Source: Lentisphaerota bacterium
Lineage (GTDB): Bacteria > Verrucomicrobiota > Kiritimatiellia > RFP12 > JAAYLN01
DNA length: 8,741 nt
Assembly (NCBI GenBank): GCA_012514915.1
Contig: JAAYZJ010000026.1
Location: forward strand, 1 to 8,741
Direction of reading: 5' to 3'
Below, piece by piece: positions 5,263 through 8,741 of the stretch. The translations under genes and the position numbers were made by a program. Within the stretch, counting starts at the first letter, position 1, and every line of letters begins with the position of its first letter. The notes beneath the pieces are model-generated. The model ran no database searches and was not told the origin of the DNA. It saw only the letters and a program-made list of their open reading frames with translations.

Positions 5263-5814
5263 CTAGTCCAGCAGCGCGCGCCAGTCGGCGATCTGCCGGC
5301 GGCGCTGATCGGCCCACGTCTCGGGGTCGCGCGGTTCCGGCACGGGCGGCGGGACGAACGGCATGCCGCACTGCACGCAGCAGGCGCCGGCCCCGGCCGG
5401 CGCGCCGCAGCCGCGGCAGGTCTGCGCCAGCACCTCGCCGCAGAAGGCGCAGTGGCGGCGGCCGCCGCCGGGCTGCGGCCGCGGCCAGAGGATGATCTCG
5501 CCATTGACCGCCAGCGGCACGTTCGAGGGGCAGTCGCAACCGGGGCAGAAGGCCCGTCCGGCCGACGCGGCGGCCGTTGCCGCCGGGACTGCGGTGCCGG
5601 GCTCGGGATCGAGAGGCACGCCCAGGAGCTCGGCCACCTTGGCCAGCGTCGGACGCGCCAGCGCGTCCATCCGCCCCGTTTCCATCATACTCAGGGCCGA
5701 CTGCGTGCAGCCCGCCTGCGCGGCCAGGGCCGACTGGGTCAGCCCCCGGGCGCGCCGCGCGTTGCGCAGGCGCCGGAAGAGCGGAAGGTCATCGGTGTCA
5801 TCGGTTGTCGACAT
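5263..5814 (-). CDS. XRE-family HTH protein with C-terminal double zinc ribbon
   Basis: A 183-residue protein. Residues about 11-66 are a Cro/C1-type helix-turn-helix (RLRNARRARGLTQSALAAQA, then GCTQSALSMMETGR), and an Ala/Pro linker follows. The C-terminal part has four CxxC knuckles: C90-C93, C122-C125, C133-C136 and C146-C149. The first pair bracket a 28-residue beta-type segment (VPLAVNGEIILWPRP); the last two are a compact ribbon, so two zinc sites are likely. Extra cysteines are C95 and C145. The tail WADQRRRQIADWRALL is charged and helical. I chose ATG 5814, which gives a short acidic lead into the HTH; a TTG at 5859 in the same frame would add 15 Pro-rich residues and fall in the promoter. 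Probably a DNA-binding regulator; its target and the ribbons' partner are unknown. Confidence 0.75.
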   Translation of the reverse strand: MSTTDDTDDLPLFRRLRNARRARGLTQSALAAQAGCTQSALSMMETGRMDALARPTLAKVAELLGVPLDPEPGTAVPAATAAASAGRAFCPGCDCPSNVPLAVNGEIILWPRPQPGGGRRHCAFCGEVLAQTCRGCGAPAGAGACCVQCGMPFVPPPVPEPRDPETWADQRRRQIADWRALLD

Positions 5815-5830
5815 GGGGTTCAGGGGCGGT

Positions 5831-5859
5831 AGTATCCATGATTTCGGCGGTGGCGGCAA
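5831..5859 (-). promoter_or_regulatory. Candidate promoter of the HTH-zinc-ribbon gene
   Basis: On the minus strand TTGCCG (5854-5859, 4/6), a 17-bp spacer and GATACT (5831-5836, 4/6). The predicted start near 5824 leaves about 10 nt before the ATG at 5814, with no Shine-Dalgarno in between. Confidence 0.35.
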
Positions 5860-5887
5860 GCCGCAATCGGCTCCGGGGATAATGAGG

Positions 5888-5917
5888 TTGCTTTGGGCGG
5901 CGGGGTGCCGTTAAACT
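5888..5917 (+). promoter_or_regulatory. Candidate promoter of the isomerase-amidohydrolase unit
   Basis: TTGCTT (5888-5893) with TAAACT (5912-5917) at 18-bp spacing, or TTAAAC (5911-5916) at 17. Matches are modest (3/6 and 4/6). It is divergent from the HTH gene promoter, leaving about 62 nt of leader. Confidence 0.3.
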
Positions 5918-5985
5918 GAGTTCCGTCTCCAGACACCCATTGGGCGTGAAACAGGCCGGCAGGCCTTCAGGAAGAGGAACAGACG

Positions 5986-6762
5986 ATGAAATTCGGCGTA
6001 TGCGGGGCACCCGAGTGCGCGGCGGTTGCCGCGGCGGCGGGATATGACTATTTCGAGTGGTCGGTGCAGGCGTTTCTGCAGCCGCGGGCTGGCGAGGAGG
6101 CGTTTCGCGAGGCGTTGAAGCAGGTTCGCGCGGCGCCGCTCCCCTCGCCGGTCTGCAACGGCTTCCTGCCGGGCGACCTGAAGGTCGTGGGGCCGGCCGT
6201 CGACGCCGCCGCGCTGGAGGCCTACGTGACCACCGCCTGCACACGCGCCGCCGTGGCGGGGGTCGATACCATCGTCTTCGGTTCGGGGGGCGCCCGCGCG
6301 ATCCCCGAGGGCTTCGACCGCGCCGAGGCCAACCGGCAAATCCTCGCCTTCCTGAAGATGCTGGCGCCGATCGCCGCGCGCCACGGGGTCTGCATCGTGA
6401 TCGAGCCGCTCCGCTTCGCCGAGTGCAACGTTCTCAACACCGTCGCGGAGAGCGCGCAGATGGCGCGGGCCGCCGATGCCGAATCGATCCAGTTGCTGGT
6501 CGATGGCTACCACTGGGCCTGCAACGGCGAGCCGGAGGCGGACATCGTCGCCGCGGCGCCGCTGTTCCGGCACATGCACATCGCGACCCAGGCCAACCGG
6601 CGCACGCCCGGAGCCGAGCCCTGCGAGGCCCTGCCGCGCTTTCTCCGGACGGTCGGCCGGATCGGCTACACCGGACGGTTGTCGATCGAGGGGAAGATCG
6701 AGCATCCCGCCGTCGAACTCCCCGCCGCGCTGCGGCTGATGCGGGAGGGGGTGGGAGCGTAG
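5986..6762 (+). CDS. Xylose-isomerase-like TIM-barrel protein (sugar phosphate isomerase/epimerase family)
   Basis: A 258-residue single-domain protein of the AP-endonuclease-2/xylose-isomerase-like TIM-barrel superfamily, related to hydroxypyruvate isomerases and sugar epimerases. The N-terminus KFGVCGAPE is strand 1 with the expected early glycine. Likely divalent-metal ligands are E140 (IVIEPL), D173 (LLVDGYHW, with H176), H198 (RHMHIA) and E235 (LSIEGKI), a Glu-Asp-His-Glu set typical of the isomerases. Length fits the family (250-290). The start has a strong Shine-Dalgarno AGGAAGAGGA at 5969-5978, 7 nt before the ATG. It is followed after 4 nt by an amidohydrolase, so both probably act on the same small molecule, such as a sugar acid or lactone. 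The substrate is not deducible; DNA repair by endonuclease IV is unlikely because the characteristic His-rich set is not seen. Confidence 0.8.
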   Translation: MKFGVCGAPECAAVAAAAGYDYFEWSVQAFLQPRAGEEAFREALKQVRAAPLPSPVCNGFLPGDLKVVGPAVDAAALEAYVTTACTRAAVAGVDTIVFGSGGARAIPEGFDRAEANRQILAFLKMLAPIAARHGVCIVIEPLRFAECNVLNTVAESAQMARAADAESIQLLVDGYHWACNGEPEADIVAAAPLFRHMHIATQANRRTPGAEPCEALPRFLRTVGRIGYTGRLSIEGKIEHPAVELPAALRLMREGVGA

Positions 6763-6766
6763 CGCC

Positions 6767-7603
6767 ATGCGCGTCGACAGCCATGTCCACGCCTTCGCCG
6801 ACGCCATCGCGGAACGGGCGATGGCGGCGCTGCTGGCGAAGATGCCGCCCGGCTACGCCGCCTTCGACGGGCGGCTCGCCACGCTGACGGATCACCTGGA
6901 GACCCATGGTTTCGATGCCGCCGTGCTGTGCTCGATCGCGACCAAGCCGTCGCAGTTCGACGTGATCCGCGCCTGGTCGCAGGCGATCCGCGAGGGGGCG
7001 TTCGGCGCGTCGGCCGCCCGGCGCATCGTCCCCTTCCTCTCGGTCCATCCCGAGGATCCCGACCGCTTCGCGCACATCGAACAGACGGCGCGCGAAGGCT
7101 ACAAGGGACTCAAGTTCCACTCCTACTACCAGAACCTGGTGCTGGATTCGCCCGCGGCGATCGACCTGATGCGCTGCGCCCGCGACAACCACCTGGCCGT
7201 GCTCTGCCACAACGGCTACGACATCGCCTTCCCGCGAGACCGGGTCTGCGAGCCGGCCCGCGTGCGGCGCCTGCTCGACGCCGTCCCCGGCCTGCGGCTG
7301 ATCGTCAGCCACTTCGGCGGCTGGATGGACTGGGACGAGGCCGAACGGCTGCTGATCGGCCAGCCGATCGCCATCGAAATTTCGATGTCGCTGAACGATC
7401 TTCCGCCGGAACGCCTGCGTGGGATGCTGCTGCGCCATCCGATCGACGCCATCCTGTACGGCAGCGACTGGCCCTGGAGCTCCCACGCGAAGGAACTCGC
7501 CCTGCTCGATTCGCTCGACCTCCCCGCCGACCGCATGACCGCGCTGATGGGCGACAACGCCGCCCGGCTGCTGGGGCTGGCGCCCGCGCCCGCCGCAGGC
7601 TGA
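6767..7603 (+). CDS. Amidohydrolase-2 family metal-dependent hydrolase
   Basis: A 278-residue TIM-barrel hydrolase or decarboxylase of the amidohydrolase-2 family. The family's metal-site residues are visible: H6 and H8 in DSHVHAF, H148 in LCHNG, H182 in SHFGG and D234 in YGSDWPW, the GSD-x-P signature at strand 8. K116 in GLKFHSY lies at the strand where some members carry a metal-bridging or active-site Lys. The C-terminal GDNAARLLGL is the usual closing helix. Members act on cyclic imides, lactones, amides or carboxylated aromatics. The gene starts 4 nt after the isomerase stop with purine-rich GGAGGGGG and GGGAG (6744-6757) ahead of ATG 6767, so it is the second gene of an operon. Reaction and substrate are unknown; a lactonase or hydrolase step before or after the isomerase is a plausible reading. 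Confidence 0.83.
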   Translation: MRVDSHVHAFADAIAERAMAALLAKMPPGYAAFDGRLATLTDHLETHGFDAAVLCSIATKPSQFDVIRAWSQAIREGAFGASAARRIVPFLSVHPEDPDRFAHIEQTAREGYKGLKFHSYYQNLVLDSPAAIDLMRCARDNHLAVLCHNGYDIAFPRDRVCEPARVRRLLDAVPGLRLIVSHFGGWMDWDEAERLLIGQPIAIEISMSLNDLPPERLRGMLLRHPIDAILYGSDWPWSSHAKELALLDSLDLPADRMTALMGDNAARLLGLAPAPAAG

Positions 7604-7751
7604 TGGCGCACAGGGTTGCTTGACCGGGGTTGAACCGCCAAGGGAAGAGGCGGAGCCGGGCGCCCTTGCCCGTCGTGAAACGCGTGCCGGCATGGCTGAT
7701 CGTGTCGCGACCGCCGGGGAGCTGTCTGCCGACAGGCAGGCGGCGGGCGCT

Positions 7752-7762
7752 CAAGATTCTTG
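7752..7762. repeat. Short palindrome upstream of clpB
   Basis: CAAGATTCTTG is a 5-1-5 inverted repeat. It lies about 11 bp left of the larger palindrome pair and may be part of the same control region. It resembles only half of the HspR-type HAIR sequence and is not a match to it. Confidence 0.3.
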
Positions 7763-7772
7763 TTTCGCCGAG

Positions 7773-7809
7773 TGTGCAAAAATTGCACATACAACCTAAG
7801 TTGTGACAA
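7773..7809. promoter_or_regulatory. Candidate double operator upstream of clpB
   Basis: TGTGCAAAAATTGCACA (7773-7789) is a perfect 7-3-7 palindrome. It abuts ACAACCTAAGTTGT (7791-7804), a 14-bp palindrome with one mismatched pair, and TTGTGACAA (7801-7809), a 4-1-4 palindrome. The cluster lies 10-50 bp upstream of the candidate -35 of clpB. It does not match CIRCE (HrcA) or the CtsR heptad repeat. No T-run follows, so a terminator is less likely than a protein-binding site. Confidence 0.45.
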
Positions 7810-7819
7810 TGTGTCTCGC

Positions 7820-7849
7820 TTGCGCGCAGGGGGCATACTCTTCTAGAAT
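7820..7849 (+). promoter_or_regulatory. Candidate clpB promoter
   Basis: TTGCGC (7820-7825, 3/6), an 18-bp spacer and TAGAAT (7844-7849, 5/6). The predicted start is near 7856, giving a leader of about 74 nt. An alternative pair, TTGCAC (7783-7788) and GACAAT (7805-7810) with a 16-bp spacer, would place the 14-bp palindrome in its spacer. No convincing sigma-32 site was found. Confidence 0.4.
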
Positions 7850-7865
7850 GTTGCGGTTAGGCAAT

Positions 7866-7908
7866 CAACGGCATCAACACGCCGTTGGCACTTGATGTGC
7901 TGATCAAG
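7866..7908 (+). promoter_or_regulatory. Two tandem stem-loops in the clpB leader
   Basis: Stem 1: CAACGGC (7866-7872) pairs with GCCGTTG (7881-7887), 7 bp with an 8-nt loop. Stem 2: CTTGAT (7891-7896) pairs with ATCAAG (7903-7908), 6 bp with a 6-nt loop. An alternative short stem GCAC/GTGC (7888-7891 with 7897-7900) excludes stem 2. The Shine-Dalgarno AGGAG (7917-7921), 8 nt before the ATG, lies just after stem 2 and is not itself in either stem. Confidence 0.45.
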
Positions 7909-7929
7909 AGGCCGAGAGGAGACCGCGAC

Positions 7930-8741
<812 letters not shown>

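Larger units (their letters stand above)
7604..7929. other. 326-bp intergenic region before clpB
   Basis: No convincing gene is seen. The left half (7604-7740) is G+C-rich and holds short inverted repeats: CCGCC/GGCGG (7635-7653), CGGGC/GCCCG (7657-7672), and two overlapping, mutually exclusive stems CTGTC/GACAG (7722-7735) and CTGCC/GGCAG (7726-7739). Any of these may help end the amidohydrolase transcript, but none has a T-run. The right half is A+T-richer and contains the palindromes, promoter candidate and hairpins listed separately. Confidence 0.6.

Noticed and set aside
5798..5839. 13-codon minus-strand ORF (MDTTAPEPHVDNR) overlapping the HTH gene start
   Set aside because: No Shine-Dalgarno, and its ATG lies beside the predicted -10 box, so it would probably begin before the transcript.
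5911..6807. Minus-strand ORF opposite the isomerase gene
   Set aside because: Composition-driven open frame, with no ribosome-binding site and no domain; the plus-strand gene has conserved metal ligands and a strong Shine-Dalgarno.
6434..7693. Minus-strand ORF opposite the amidohydrolase gene
   Set aside because: Arg/Gln/Gly-rich shadow frame; the plus-strand protein has all amidohydrolase metal residues.
7841..7850. TTCTAGAA, which looks like a eukaryotic heat-shock element upstream of clpB
   Set aside because: This is a eukaryotic HSF motif without meaning in bacteria; the bases are better read as part of the -10 box TAGAAT.
7887..7906. CIRCE-like sequence (TTGGCAC near GTGCTGA) before clpB
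   Set aside because: Only the GCAC/GTGC core matches and the spacer is 5 bp instead of 9, so it is not a credible HrcA site.

Overview
The window is visibly G+C-rich chromosomal DNA from a bacterium. It looks like ordinary core and accessory chromosome: no rRNA, tRNA, CRISPR, transposase, phage or plasmid genes were seen. An Rrf2-type iron-sulfur sensor coupled to a ferredoxin points to an anaerobic or facultatively anaerobic life. ClpB, TsaD and a periplasmic CtpA-type protease indicate a bacterium with a periplasmic or extracytoplasmic compartment. A Pro/Ala/Thr-Asn-rich linker in CtpA, and the mixture of families, remind me of the Kiritimatiellota/Verrucomicrobiota group; this is only an impression.

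Layout from left to right. (1) 1-649, minus strand: an rrf2-family regulator followed by a 4Fe-4S ferredoxin that runs off the left edge; their stop and start share ATGA, and a good promoter (TTGACA, 17 bp, TAATTT) lies in an A+T-richer gap. (2) 918-1877, plus strand: a cytoplasmic C39-like papain-fold cysteine peptidase with a C-terminal half I cannot assign, preceded by a 15-codon ORF whose stop overlaps its start. (3) 1847-2554, minus strand, convergent and overlapping by 31 bp: a VTT/DedA-type membrane protein. (4) 2700-5152, minus strand: ctpA (S41 protease) then tsaD (tRNA t6A synthesis), again with an ATGA overlap. (5) 5263-5814, minus strand: an XRE-type HTH protein carrying a double zinc ribbon. 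(6) 5986-7603, plus strand: a xylose-isomerase-like TIM-barrel protein and an amidohydrolase-2 protein 4 nt apart, probably a two-gene carbohydrate or small-molecule catabolic unit. (7) 7604-7929: a 326-bp gap with several palindromes and a structured leader, then clpB from 7930 to the right edge.

How they fit together: the regulator-ferredoxin pair, the CtpA-TsaD pair and the TIM-barrel-amidohydrolase pair each look like a transcriptional unit; the other genes stand alone. There is no obvious defence system or biosynthetic cluster. The features most worth a second look are regulatory: two minus-strand genes (ctpA and the DedA-like gene) have a -35/-10 pair with 17-bp spacing placed so that transcription should start at or within 2 nt of the ATG, with no usable Shine-Dalgarno, which suggests leaderless mRNAs; the clpB upstream region holds a 17-bp perfect palindrome next to a 14-bp near-palindrome, and two tandem hairpins just before its ribosome-binding site. 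At protein level the C39-like peptidase and the HTH-double-zinc-ribbon protein are the least explained genes.
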